In this document: in pieces, positions 29,728-38,540 of the stretch
Numbering within the stretch: the stretch's first letter is position 1
Layout of the letters: each line of letters opens with the position of its first letter
Assembly: GCA_024699855.1 (NCBI GenBank)
Contig: JAMPIQ010000016.1
Span: 1-42,003 of the forward strand
Direction of reading: 5' to 3'
Origin: Aphelenchoides besseyi
Lineage: Eukaryota > Nematoda > Chromadorea > Rhabditida > Aphelenchoididae
DNA: 42,003 nt
The notes under the pieces: generated by a model
The model's input: only the letters and a program-made list of their open reading frames with translations
Told to the model about the DNA's origin: nothing
Databases searched by the model: none
Made by a program: the position numbers and the translations under genes

Positions 29728-31544
29728 ATGGAGACAAAACCAGTCCTTTCCGTCCGCAACCTCACCACCTCCTTCCTCGTCGATGGCGCGTGGAAGAGCG
29801 TGGTGCGCAATGTGTCCTTCGATGTCGCGCCCGGCGAAACCGTCGCGATTGTCGGTGAATCCGGCTCCGGTAAATCGGTGACGTCGCTGTCTCTTATGCG
29901 CCTGCTTGCCCCGGCCTCCAGCCGGATCGCGGGTGAAGTGCTGCTCAACGGGCGCGACCTTCTTGCGCTTTCCGAAAGAGAAATGCGCGGCGTGCGCGGC
30001 AACGATATCTCGATGATCTTTCAGGAGCCGATGACCTCGCTCAATCCGATCTTCACCATCGGCCGCCAGATTTCCGAAGTCCTCATCCGGCACAAGGGGC
30101 TTTCGAAGCAGGAGGCACGGGCGGAGACGGTGCGGCTTTTGGAAAAGGTTCGCATTCCCAACGCCTCCGGTCGTTTCGACGAATATCCGCACCAGTTTTC
30201 CGGCGGTATGCGCCAGCGGGTGATGATCGCCATGGCGCTCGCCTCAAGGCCGAAACTGCTGATCGCCGACGAGCCGACGACGGCGCTCGACGTCACCATT
30301 CAGGGCCAGATACTCGACCTGATAAAACTGTTGCAGGAAGAGGAGGGCATGTCCGTCCTCTTCATCACCCATGACATGGGCGTCGTGGCCGAAATCGCCG
30401 ACCGGACGATCGTGATGTATCGCGGCGATGAAGTCGAGACCGGACCCACCGAGGACATCTTCCGGCGTGGCAAGCATCCCTATACGCGGGCGCTGCTTTC
30501 GGCGGTGCCGAAGCTCGGCTCAATGCGCGACCGGCAATGGCCGACACGGTTTCCGGTGCTCGACATGAAAAACCGGCCTTTCGAGCGAGCCGCAGGAGGT
30601 GGCCGGAACAGTTGCGAGCGGGCAGACGCCGGTTCTGTCGGTCCGAAACCTGGTGACGCGTTTTGCCATCCGTTCCGGCCTGCTGGCACGCCAGACGGGT
30701 GCGGTTCACGCCGTCGAAAACGTCTCCTTCGATCTGTTTCAGGGCGAAACGCTGTCGCTGGTGGGTGAATCCGGCTGCGGAAAATCCACCACCGGCCGCT
30801 CGATCATGCGGCTTGTGGAGCCGACGGCCGGCGACGTGTCGCTCGACGGTTACGACGTGATGCGGCTCGATACGGTCGGCCTGCGCAATATGCGCAAATC
30901 CGTGCAGATGATCTTTCAGGACCCGTTCTCGTCGCTCAATCCGCGCATGACGGTGGGCACGGCGATTTCCGAGCCCTTCATCAAGCACAAACTGGGCAGC
31001 ACCAACAGGCGAAGGAAAAAGACTGCCGATCTTCTCGAAAAGGTGGGCCTGTCCGCCGATATGGCCAGCCGCTACCCCCATGAATTTTCGGGCGGCCAGC
31101 CAGCGCCAGCGTATCGCCATTGCCCGTGCGCTGGCGCTCGATCCGAAGGTTATCGTTGCCGATGAAAGCGTCTCGGCGCTCGATGTTTCGATCAAGGCGC
31201 AGGTCTGCAACCTGCTGCTCGATCTGCAGCAGAGCCTCAATCTCGCCTTCCTGTTCATCAGCCATGACATGGCGGTGGTGGAGCGCGTCAGCCATCGTGT
31301 GGCGGTGATGTATCTCGGCGAGATCGTGGAAATCGGGCCGCGCGCGGCGGTTTTCGACAATCCGCAGCATCCCTATACGAAAAAGCTGATGGCCGCCGTG
31401 CCGGTGCCGGACCCGGCAAGGCGCGGGATAAGGCGCGGCATATCCAATGACGAGCTGAAGAGCCCGATACGGGCCATGGGATATGAAACGCCGGTGCGGA
31501 ACTACAGGACGGTGTCGCCCGGCCATCTGGTGCAGGTGGCCTGA
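29728..31544 (+). CDS. GsiA-like fused ABC ATP-binding protein (two frameshifts)
   Basis: Two peptide-type ATPase domains in one chain, about 603 aa after correction, as in the glutathione importer ATPase GsiA. Walker [12 protein letters not shown] and [11 protein letters not shown]. Signature: [11 protein letters not shown], and FSGGQ...QRQRIAI in the second half. Walker [13 protein letters not shown] and [24 protein letters not shown] and [12 protein letters not shown] follow. The frame breaks at ~30583 (one surplus T in the linker) and at ~31097, where CCAG is duplicated inside the second signature motif (+4). The ATG at 29728 begins 4 nt after the GGT stop. It serves the 26077/27037 permeases. 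Confidence 0.92.
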
Positions 31545-31583
31545 GACGATTGCTGCGGCATGAACGCTCCGAAGACGAAGCCG

Positions 31584-32393
31584 TTATGTGGGGTTCTTGG
31601 GCGGAACGCCGTGCAGGTGCTCCATGAGATAGGCATGGGTCGCGGCATTGGCGACGATCAGCGTACCGGTCTTTTCATAGAACTCCGGTCCGCGGCCCCA
31701 CCAGTCGGTCACGATGCCACCGGCCTCCTGCACCAGCAGAATGCCGGCTGCCGTGTCCACGAAGCCCGTTTCCTCGTAATAGCCGGTCAGCCGGCCGCAG
31801 GCGACGTAAGCGCAGGAATTGGCGGCGCTGCCGACCACACGGACCGCGCCGATGGGCGCACGAATGGCGTCAAGGCGCTGATAGGCGCCGGGATAAAGCT
31901 GGAGATTGGGCGTGGGCAGGCCGGTGCCGACGCACATCAGGGCGACATCGGTGCTGGCATTGACCCGCAGGCGCTCGCCGTTGAGATAGGCGCCGTCTCC
32001 CTTGATCGCGGTGAACATCTCGTCGGAAACGGGATTGTAGACCAGCCCGCAGGTCGTTTCATTGTCACGGCGAAGCGCGATGGTGATGGTATAGTGCTGG
32101 CCGAAGAGGAAATTGGTGGTGCCATCGATGGGGTCGACCAGCCAGCGGTGATCCTGATCCGTCCCTTCGACGGGCGCGAATTCCTCGCCGGTCAGTCCCC
32201 AGGGATATTGCCCGAGCAGACGGTCGCGGATCAACGTTTCGGAATCCCTGTCCGCGTCGGAAACGAAGTCCCCCGGTCCCTTGACGCCGATCTCGATCTC
32301 GCGGAAGCGCCTGAAATGGTCGAGCGTCAATGCGCCGGCTTCGCGGGCGGTGGCGACCATATGGTCGAGGATGGTGCTGTAATTGACTGTCAT
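31584..32393 (-). CDS. Inositol monophosphatase family phosphatase
   Basis: Mg-dependent, Li-sensitive-type sugar/inositol phosphatase, 269 aa, complete. Metal site: E70-E71 (GEEF) and D87-P-I-D90-G-T-T-N (DPIDGTTN). The second signature, usually WDxAAG, is here F-V-D213-T-A-A-G followed by ILLVQEAGG, so the Trp is replaced by Val while the Asp is kept. The start ATG overlaps the probable stop of the upstream phosphodiesterase gene (ATGA). Last gene of a minus-strand operon with an ABC importer and a phosphodiesterase. Its substrate may be a sugar or polyol phosphate released by that enzyme rather than inositol-1-phosphate. Confidence 0.93.
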   Translation of the reverse strand: MTVNYSTILDHMVATAREAGALTLDHFRRFREIEIGVKGPGDFVSDADRDSETLIRDRLLGQYPWGLTGEEFAPVEGTDQDHRWLVDPIDGTTNFLFGQHYTITIALRRDNETTCGLVYNPVSDEMFTAIKGDGAYLNGERLRVNASTDVALMCVGTGLPTPNLQLYPGAYQRLDAIRAPIGAVRVVGSAANSCAYVACGRLTGYYEETGFVDTAAGILLVQEAGGIVTDWWGRGPEFYEKTGTLIVANAATHAYLMEHLHGVPPKNPT

Positions 32394-33228
32394 CGGCTAA
32401 AAACCTCGGCGAGCCCCCTTCCGGATCGTCGGTGGTGATCTGGTCCACCTTAAGCCGCAAGAGGCGTTTCACCTGTTCTATGGATTGCGGTGTGACGCTG
32501 TTGATCGTCCAGGCGTCGACACGGCGACCGGCGGCGTGGATGGGGGCGATGATATCGACACCCGCATCCTCGGCGGCAAGCACGATCTCGTAGGCGAGAT
32601 AGATCATGTCGGCATCGGGTGCCGTGGCAAGGGCGTCTGCGATGAAGCCCGGATAGTTTCCGCTTGCCTTCAGGGCGGCTAGCGTGCCGCGATGGCAGGG
32701 ATCATATCCGGTGCGAAGGCCGGGGGCTGAGCCGGCAAGCGTCGCGATGGCGTCGAAATCGCCGCCCGACAGGATCACCGACTTTGCTATTGGCGAAACG
32801 CTCGCCCCGAAGCCGGCGACCACCTGCGGGGTAAGCGCCTGCCGGTCTTCCTTGAAATCGAGCTGAAGCAGGGCGTCAGGATGAACGGTGCCCTCGGCAA
32901 GCAGGGCGCAAAGGTCTTCGAGCAGCATTACCTTCGCATCGATGGGCTGGCCGTCATTGTCGCGCAGGTGGAGCTGACGCAGGGTGGCGGCGGATGTATC
33001 GCGCACCCGGCCGGTGCCGGTGGTCTCCCGCTCCAGCGTCAGGTCATGCAAAACGGCGCAGCCGTGATTGCCATGGATGACGAGATCGACCTCGATGCTC
33101 GCACCGAGCCGCATCGCCTCGATGATACGCTCGCCGGTAAAGACCGGATCTTCGGCACGACGCCGGGCGCGATGCCATTTGAGCCATGTTCTGTGGCCGT
33201 CGCGGTCGATAAGGATCGGCTGGTTCAT
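32390..33228 (-). CDS. Glycerophosphodiester phosphodiesterase family protein (frameshift near 3' end)
   Basis: GDPD-family TIM-barrel phosphodiesterase, about 278 aa. It lacks a signal peptide and so is cytoplasmic. Catalytic residues: H19-R20, E46 and D48 (EVDLVIHG), H61 (VLHDLTLERETTG), then QLDFKED and, near the end, VDAWTINS and VDQITTDDPEG. The residues after the first His (RARRRAEDPVFTG) differ from the usual RG...PENT. The frame breaks in the G5 run at 32414-32418; removing two bases gives LAEVFSR and a stop overlapping the IMPase start. Located between the ABC ATPase (1 nt gap) and the phosphatase. It likely cleaves an imported phosphodiester. Confidence 0.87.
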
Positions 33229-33229
33229 G

Positions 33230-34266
33230 TCAGCTCCGGTAGATTGGGCGGTTGTCGCGATAGGCGGTGACGGCACGGGGCGAAATCTGCACGCCCTGTC
33301 CCGTCTGGAACATATCCGGGTGGGCGACCATGGATTTGATCCTTGTACCATCGGCGAGATCAAGGTCGACAAGGCCGTGGGTGCCATAATCCGTCACCCG
33401 GTGCACACTTGCTTCCGGCGTTTCGGATATCGTCAGATCGATGGCTTCCGGGCGAACGGCGAGAATGGCCGGTCCGTCGGAGATGGGGAGCGGCAGGGTG
33501 AAGTCGGCGCGCATGAAATTTCCGTCTGAAACCGCGCCCTCTATCAGGTTCATGGTGCCGATGAAGCCGGCGACGAACGGGGTCTGCGGTTCGCGATAGA
33601 TGACGTTCGGCCGGTCGATCTGTTCGGTCTTGCCGTTCGCCATCACGACGATGCGGTCGGCCATGGAAAGGGCCTCATCCTGACCGTGGGTGACGAACAG
33701 CGTGGTGATGCCGAGACGCTGCTGAATATCGCGCACCTCTTCCCGCAGCCGCTCGCGCAAATGCTGGTCGAGGCTGGCGAAGGGTTCGTCGAGCAGGAGT
33801 ATTTTCGGTTCGAGAACCAGCGAGCGGGCGAGCGCCACCCGCTGCTGCTGGCCGCCGGAAAGCTGGCCGGTGGCGCGCTCGCCATAACCGGCAAGCCCGA
33901 CGAGTTCGAGCACTGCCTCCACTTTCTCTCTGATGACGGCAGCCGGCACGCGGCGCAGCTTGAGGCCGAAAGCGAGGTTTTTGAAGACGTTCATATGGCT
34001 CCAGAGCGCGTGGCTCTGAAACACCATGCCGGTCGGGGCCGCCGTTCCGGCGGCAGGTGGGTGACATCTTCGCCATCGATGGTGATCTGCCCGCCCGTCG
34101 GCTGCTCGAAGCCGCCGACCATGCGCAGCAGCGTCGACTTGCCCGAACCGGAGGGGCCGAGAAGGCAGACGAGTTCACCATCGGCGACATCGAGCGAAAA
34201 GCTGTCGACTGCCTTTGTCCCGCCGGAATAGGTTTTTGTGACCTGGCGGATGTGAAGTACGGACAT
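33230..34266 (-). CDS. ABC transporter ATP-binding protein (PotA/FbpC/AfuC type; one frameshift)
   Basis: Importer ATPase, about 344 aa, with a C-terminal TOBE-like regulatory domain (from ~residue 235: [25 protein letters not shown]). Walker [11 protein letters not shown]-loop MVFQSHALW, signature [15 protein letters not shown], Walker [14 protein letters not shown]-loop FVTHGQDEA. The frame breaks at ~34035 in a C run (two surplus bases), just before the Q-loop. It energises the two permeases upstream in the same operon. Confidence 0.93.
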
Positions 34267-34275
34267 GATGAATTC

Positions 34276-35100
34276 CTAACCGCCGAAACCGCGGGCGAAT
34301 GCGCCGCCACCGATGACGCGGCGGGCGAACATGAGGGCAATGAAGGACGGCACCCAGAGCAGGACGGAGAGGACCGCGCCATACTGGATAACCATCTGGT
34401 TGTTGATGTAGCTGATCATCAGCACCGGCATGGTGCGAATGCCGGGCGCACCGATCAGCCATGCGCCTTCCGTCTCGTAAAAAGTGCCGACAAAGCTCAG
34501 CAGCACGGCAGCGGCGATGGTCGGTCCCGCCTGCGGCAGCGTAATCGACCAGAAGACCCTGAGCGGACTGGCGCCAACATCACGGGCCGCCTCTTCCATG
34601 CGCCGGTCGACAGCCTGAAATGCCGCCACGGGAATCCAGATCATGAACATCAGCGTGCCGACAAGTTGGATGAGAACGACGCCCCAGAAGGTGCCGATGA
34701 GGTTGAGCTGCAGGAAAATGGCGGCAATCGCCACCAGAAGCCCGAATTTCGGAAAGGCGTGGCCGGCAAGGAAGGAGAAGAACAGCAGGTTGCGGCCGGG
34801 AAAGCTCATGCGCGCAAAAGCATAGGCGGCGGGAAGGCAGATCACCGCTGAAAGCAGCGTTACCACAGTCGTCAGCCGCAGGCTCAGTATCAGCGCGTTC
34901 CAGACATCGGCGCGGCCGAGCGTCTGGCCCCAGAAGCGGAAACCGAACTGCTGGGGAATGACGTTGGGGAAACGCCAGACCTCGGTGAATGCCCAGGTGC
35001 CCACGACAAGCAGCGGCCCGACGATGGCGACGGTGAGAAGGGTGGCGAAAAATATGCCGGGCCAGTCCATGCGCGTTCGCGCCGGCGTGAGGGTCGTCAT
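34276..35100 (-). CDS. ABC transporter permease (PotC/AfuB-like), second of pair
   Basis: 274-aa inner-membrane permease with six helices (first at residues ~15-38, VAIVGPLLVVGTWAF). The EAA loop is VDRRMEEAARDVGASPLRVF. It starts 1 nt after the stop of the other permease and lies 9 nt before the ATPase gene. Family of polyamine, iron and sugar-phosphate importers. Confidence 0.93.
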   Translation of the reverse strand: MTTLTPARTRMDWPGIFFATLLTVAIVGPLLVVGTWAFTEVWRFPNVIPQQFGFRFWGQTLGRADVWNALILSLRLTTVVTLLSAVICLPAAYAFARMSFPGRNLLFFSFLAGHAFPKFGLLVAIAAIFLQLNLIGTFWGVVLIQLVGTLMFMIWIPVAAFQAVDRRMEEAARDVGASPLRVFWSITLPQAGPTIAAAVLLSFVGTFYETEGAWLIGAPGIRTMPVLMISYINNQMVIQYGAVLSVLLWVPSFIALMFARRVIGGGAFARGFGG

Positions 35101-35101
35101 G

Positions 35102-35986
35102 TCATTTCCCCTGGTTGCGTGCGACCGAACGCACGTAGAACAGGCCGAATGCGATGCAGAAACCGAAAGCGATGACGGCCTGGGTCATGGCGCCGATGGG
35201 ATCCTGCACTTCGCGTAGCGTGCGCTGCATGAAGGGGCCGAGCATTTCAGGAGAGGCCGGTCCGAGAAGATAGGGCAGGGTGAAGGAGGAGAAAATGCCG
35301 AGCACCGAAAAGGAAAGCGCCACGAGGATGGAATTGGAAATGCGCGGCAGGATGATATGCCAGAAGACCTGAAGCGCATTTGCGCCCACATCCCGCGCCG
35401 CCTCCACCGACTGGTTGGCGACGCTGCCAAGCCCCGCGAGCAGGATGAGAACGGTCAGCGGAATATTGTCCCAGACGAGACCGATGACCGGTCCCCACGG
35501 GGTGAGATAGGGCGTGCGGATTTTCGGCAGGTCGACCGCATTGAGCAATATATCCACCATGCCGTTGGGCCCGAGGACGCGGATGAAGGCGAAGGCGAGG
35601 ATGATCGAGGGCACGAACATCGGGAAGATGGCGAGCGCCTGCACATAAGCCGAAAGGCGGCCTTGCGAAAAGCGCAGGTAGAGCGCGATCGGCAGGCAGA
35701 TCGCCAGCAGGAGGATCGCGCAGACCATTGTCGTCCACAACGTCACGGCAAGATTGTCGAGGCTGTAGCGGTCCGAGAAGAAGAAGCCGTAGCTCGAAAG
35801 ATCGAAACCCGTTTCACCGCTCGCCCCGGTGCGCCAGACGGTGCGGCCGATGGCGTTGATGGCAGGCCAGATGACGAGCCAGATCATCAGGAACACGGGG
35901 ATGGCGACGAGCAGGAGGCCGACTGGCCTCCTGCCTGCCGTATTGTCGATGAGCGGGCGAACCGCTCCTTCCGCAACCTCGGTCAC
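35102..35986 (-). CDS. ABC transporter permease (PotB/AfuB-like), first of pair
   Basis: 294-aa permease. The first helix (~22-46) is followed by a long periplasmic loop, then ALYLRFSQGRL and the EAA loop NQSVEAARDVGANALQVF. The start is GTG at 35986, overlapping the SBP stop as GTGA, so translation is coupled to the binding protein. No hairpin separates SBP and permease here, unlike the two peptide-type operons in this window. Confidence 0.92.
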   Translation of the reverse strand: MTEVAEGAVRPLIDNTAGRRPVGLLLVAIPVFLMIWLVIWPAINAIGRTVWRTGASGETGFDLSSYGFFFSDRYSLDNLAVTLWTTMVCAILLLAICLPIALYLRFSQGRLSAYVQALAIFPMFVPSIILAFAFIRVLGPNGMVDILLNAVDLPKIRTPYLTPWGPVIGLVWDNIPLTVLILLAGLGSVANQSVEAARDVGANALQVFWHIILPRISNSILVALSFSVLGIFSSFTLPYLLGPASPEMLGPFMQRTLREVQDPIGAMTQAVIAFGFCIAFGLFYVRSVARNQGK

Positions 35987-37134
35987 GACTTGCGGTCGAC
36001 GTTGGGAGCGACGTTGCGATACCAGCCATCATTGATGGCGGTTTCCCATTTGCCGGCCGGGAAGGTCGGAATCGTCTGCGGGATGATGTCGGCGAAACGC
36101 TTGCGCAGTTCGGCCGGCACATAGTCCCAGGAAACGCCGGGGAAACCGCCGAGTTCGGTGAGGATCGCGCCCTGGATTTCTTCCGACAGCACGAAATTGG
36201 CGAGCTTCAGGGCAGCATCGCGATTGGCGCCGTTGGCAAGCACCACGGCGCGCGAGAAATCACCGCAAAGCGCCAGATCCTGAAGCTGGACGAGGCCGGT
36301 TTCTTGCGGCAGAACGCCCTGATCGATGGCCTTCAGCACCTGATCGGACCAGACAGGGGTCATCGTGACGACGCCCTGCGAAAGCAGCTGCAGCGACTGC
36401 GTGTTGCCGGAGGAATATGCGCCCTTGTCATAGAGCGACGGGGCGATATCGTTCAGCAGCGCCCATGCCTTGCCGAGAGCCTTGTCACCGGCTTCCTGCG
36501 TGTAATTATCGACCGTGAAGGCCTTGGGGTCGAGGCCGTTGGCCTGATGGATGGCGCGGCGGACGAAGTTACCGCCGGAGCCGCCCTTGTCGGGACGGTT
36601 ATAGACAAACTGGCCGGGATTGGCCTTGATCCACTTGACGAGCTCATCCCAGGTCTTCGGTGCATCCGCCGGCTTGAGCTTGCTGGTGTCATAGGCGAGC
36701 AGAACCTGGCTGCCGCGATAGGGCAGGCTATATTCGCTGCGGATGGCAAGCGGATTGACGCGCGAATAGTTGGAGAGGCCGGCTTTCGCCATGTTCACAT
36801 AGATGCCGGCATCGATGCCGCCGGTGGGCAGCAGCGGATCGGCCGTTTCGAAATAATCGGCCTGCGGATCGGTGCCCGTCTGCTTTGCGGCGATGGCGCG
36901 CTCGCCGATGGCGGTGATGCCCGCGCTGTCGCCGGCATCGACGAGGTTGAGCTTCAGGCCGGGATTGGCGGCTTCGAAGGCGGGCTTGATCGTATTGGAC
37001 CAGAAATCGAGGATATTCGTATCCGAACTGGTGTACCAGTCGATCGTGCCCGGAGCGGCGAAGCTCATGCGCGGTGCAAGGGCGAGACCGGCGGCGGCGC
37101 CTGCGGCGGACATCATAAAGGTGCGGCGTTTCAT
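35983..37134 (-). CDS. ABC transporter substrate-binding protein, family 1 (AfuA/FbpA-like)
   Basis: Periplasmic binding protein, 383 aa, with a twin-arginine signal (KRRTFMMSAAG...MSFAAPG). The fold begins IDWYTSSDTNILDFW, a pattern shared with FbpA/AfuA-type proteins. GSGGNFVRRAI near residue 195 may contribute a phosphate-binding loop (inference). It lacks the paired C-terminal tyrosines that would mark a ferric-ion binder, as far as I can see. First gene of the minus-strand ABC-GDPD-IMPase operon; RBS GGAG. Confidence 0.9.
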   Translation of the reverse strand: MKRRTFMMSAAGAAAGLALAPRMSFAAPGTIDWYTSSDTNILDFWSNTIKPAFEAANPGLKLNLVDAGDSAGITAIGERAIAAKQTGTDPQADYFETADPLLPTGGIDAGIYVNMAKAGLSNYSRVNPLAIRSEYSLPYRGSQVLLAYDTSKLKPADAPKTWDELVKWIKANPGQFVYNRPDKGGSGGNFVRRAIHQANGLDPKAFTVDNYTQEAGDKALGKAWALLNDIAPSLYDKGAYSSGNTQSLQLLSQGVVTMTPVWSDQVLKAIDQGVLPQETGLVQLQDLALCGDFSRAVVLANGANRDAALKLANFVLSEEIQGAILTELGGFPGVSWDYVPAELRKRFADIIPQTIPTFPAGKWETAINDGWYRNVAPNVDRKS

Positions 37135-37267
37135 CTATGTCTCCGATGTTTTCGGCGCGAGTGGAACTGCTGAGCGCTGACCCCGGGAAAGATGGGGAAG
37201 GCTCTGGCCGGTCGTTGCACAGCCGTGCATTTTTTGAACGGGCCGGCGGCGGTTCTAATGTCTTTCC

Positions 37268-37285
37268 ATAACGCTTTCGTGACGG
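37268..37285 (-). promoter_or_regulatory. Weak Pho-box-like element upstream of the phosphodiester operon
   Basis: On the minus strand CCGTCAC-GAAA-GCGTTAT shows two 7-base units at 11-base spacing, resembling CTGTCAT repeats (5/7 and 4/7 matches). It lies about 135 nt before the SBP start. The match is too poor to call by itself; listed because the operon looks like phosphate scavenging. Confidence 0.2.
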
Positions 37286-37402
37286 TTGCTGCCGACAGCA
37301 TCGCCGGCGCACACTGCCCGTGTGGCCGTTCGAAAGCAGGCCCTACTCAAGGCGTTGCCGGGCAGGTAGAGTGATCGCGATTGGATTGGAGGGAGGGGAG
37401 CG

Positions 37403-37585
37403 ATGATTGCAGCCTATATCGACGAATTTATCATGTTCTGTGCTGGCCTCTGGATGACATGTGTCGGCTTCGGTTATCTGTCGCTGTCGAAAAACACCGT
37501 TAGTCAGCCGCCGGTTGTTCGTCACTTCAGATGGATGGGGCCTCTGCTGATCGTCATTGCTGCCGTTCTGGCCGCGGCCAGCTGA
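37403..37585 (+). CDS. Small two-helix membrane protein, hypothetical
   Basis: 60 aa. Two hydrophobic segments (residues ~8-28 and ~44-59) are separated by a polar, positively charged loop (SKNTVSQPPVVRHFR). An excellent GGGAGGGGAG RBS lies immediately upstream. No family recognised. It is convergent with the CsbD gene and shares the terminator region with it. Confidence 0.6.
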   Translation: MIAAYIDEFIMFCAGLWMTCVGFGYLSLSKNTVSQPPVVRHFRWMGPLLIVIAAVLAAAS

Positions 37586-37604
37586 CAGAAGAATCTTTCG
37601 CAAA

Positions 37605-37627
37605 GAAAAACCCCGCCGAAGCGGGGT
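37605..37627 (-). terminator. Rho-independent terminator of the CsbD gene
   Basis: Read on the minus strand: ACCCCGC, loop TTCG, GCGGGGT followed by TTTTTC. Classic tetraloop terminator 7 nt after the CsbD stop; it can also slow plus-strand transcription from the small membrane protein gene. Confidence 0.9.
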
Positions 37628-37633
37628 CTCGTC

Positions 37634-37837
37634 TTACCAGGGCTGACGTCCATACCAGTCGTCGATGTCTTTCTTGGCCCGGTCCTTTTCGTAACCGTAG
37701 CGCTCCTGAATCTTGCCTTCGAGCTGTTCGCGCTTGCCGTTGATGACGTCGAGGTCATCGTCAGTGAGTTTGCCCCACTGCTCCTTGACCTTGCCCTTCA
37801 TCTGCTTCCAGTTACCTTCAACGCGGTTCCAATCCAT
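37634..37837 (-). CDS. CsbD family stress-response protein
   Basis: 67 aa, highly charged, soluble. It matches the CsbD-like family from end to end: MDWNRVEGNWKQMKGKVKEQ, WGKLTDDDLDVINGKREQLEG, then QERYGYEKDRAKKDIDDW. The ATG at 37837 follows AGGAGA. CsbD proteins are general-stress-induced in many bacteria; their molecular role is unknown. Single gene with its own terminator. Confidence 0.95.
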   Translation of the reverse strand: MDWNRVEGNWKQMKGKVKEQWGKLTDDDLDVINGKREQLEGKIQERYGYEKDRAKKDIDDWYGRQPW

Positions 37838-38018
37838 TGGTGCTCTCCTTTTTTTTTGGCTTGCACTGGTAAATGTCCGAACCTCCGCAGGGTTCCGCCG
37901 AGCGGCCGGAATGTTCGGCGTAACTGTGGCCTGCTGCCACGAAAAGATCACGATTCATTCAGCCGCAGTTCACCCGGCGGGGCGCTAAATCCTCTCATCC
38001 CACAAGGAGGGAGATAAG

Positions 38019-38345
38019 ATGCGCAAGATGATTCTAACCGCCGGATTAATTCTCGGCGCCCTGTTCGGCACCGGCGCCAACGCCATGCCTGTCGGTCAAC
38101 CGTCTGCACCTTCGGCATCCCACATTCAAAAGGTGGATTATGCCTGCGGCCGCGGCTTCCATTTGACTCCGCGCGGCTATTGCCGTCCGAACGGACCGCG
38201 TTATGAGCGCGGCTGGGACCGGCGCGACCGCTGGGAAGCTCGCCGTGAATGGCGCGAGCGTCAGGCCAGACGGGAATGGCGTGAGTGGCGCGACCGCAGA
38301 GATTATCGCGACTACCGCGATCGTCGCGATTATTATCGATACTGA
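38019..38345 (+). CDS. GCG_CRPN-type secreted Arg-rich repeat protein
   Basis: 108 aa. Signal peptide at residues 1-22 (LTAGLILGALFGTGANA). The prefix CGRGFHLTPRGYCRPNG (residues ~43-59) matches the GCG_CRPN prefix-to-repeats pattern of alphaproteobacteria. The tail of about 45 residues is almost only R, D, E, W and Y in short repeats (RREWRERQ, RREWREWR, RRDYRDYR). The mature protein is strongly basic and aromatic and presumably periplasmic or cell-surface. Perfect AAGGAGG RBS; own terminator follows. Function unknown in the family. Confidence 0.85.
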   Translation: MRKMILTAGLILGALFGTGANAMPVGQPSAPSASHIQKVDYACGRGFHLTPRGYCRPNGPRYERGWDRRDRWEARREWRERQARREWREWRDRRDYRDYRDRRDYYRY

Positions 38346-38351
38346 TCGGGC

Positions 38352-38383
38352 AAGGCCCTCTCCACGTCGGGAGGGCCTTTCTC
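38352..38383 (+). terminator. Rho-independent terminator after the GCG_CRPN gene
   Basis: Arms AAGGCCCTC (38352-38360) and GAGGGCCTT (38371-38379) with a ten-base loop, followed by a T-rich tail (TTCTC). Confidence 0.85.
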
Positions 38384-38540
38384 ATATGGGCCGGTGAGGT
38401 CCATCCGCTCTCGGGGAAGGTGTGAATACAGCGTCCCTGCTGCAAATCAGCATGGGCTTAGACAGAATTGCCTTCGATGTGAGGAAACCCGGACGGCAGT
38501 TCGGGGTTAGTCCCGTATCACCGTTCATAAGGAGGATACG

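Noticed and set aside
31560..32438. Plus-strand open frame opposite the IMPase gene
   Set aside because: The minus strand holds an intact IMPase with its catalytic signatures; the plus frame is its shadow.
35983..37134. Ferric-iron transporter (FbpABC) call for the minus-strand ABC operon
   Set aside because: The fold class fits, but I do not see the paired Tyr ligands in the SBP, and the operon carries phosphodiesterase and phosphatase genes instead of iron genes.
38200..38345. Short repeats mistaken for a CRISPR or tandem-repeat array
   Set aside because: The repeats are coding (Arg-rich tail of the GCG_CRPN protein), imperfect and without spacers.
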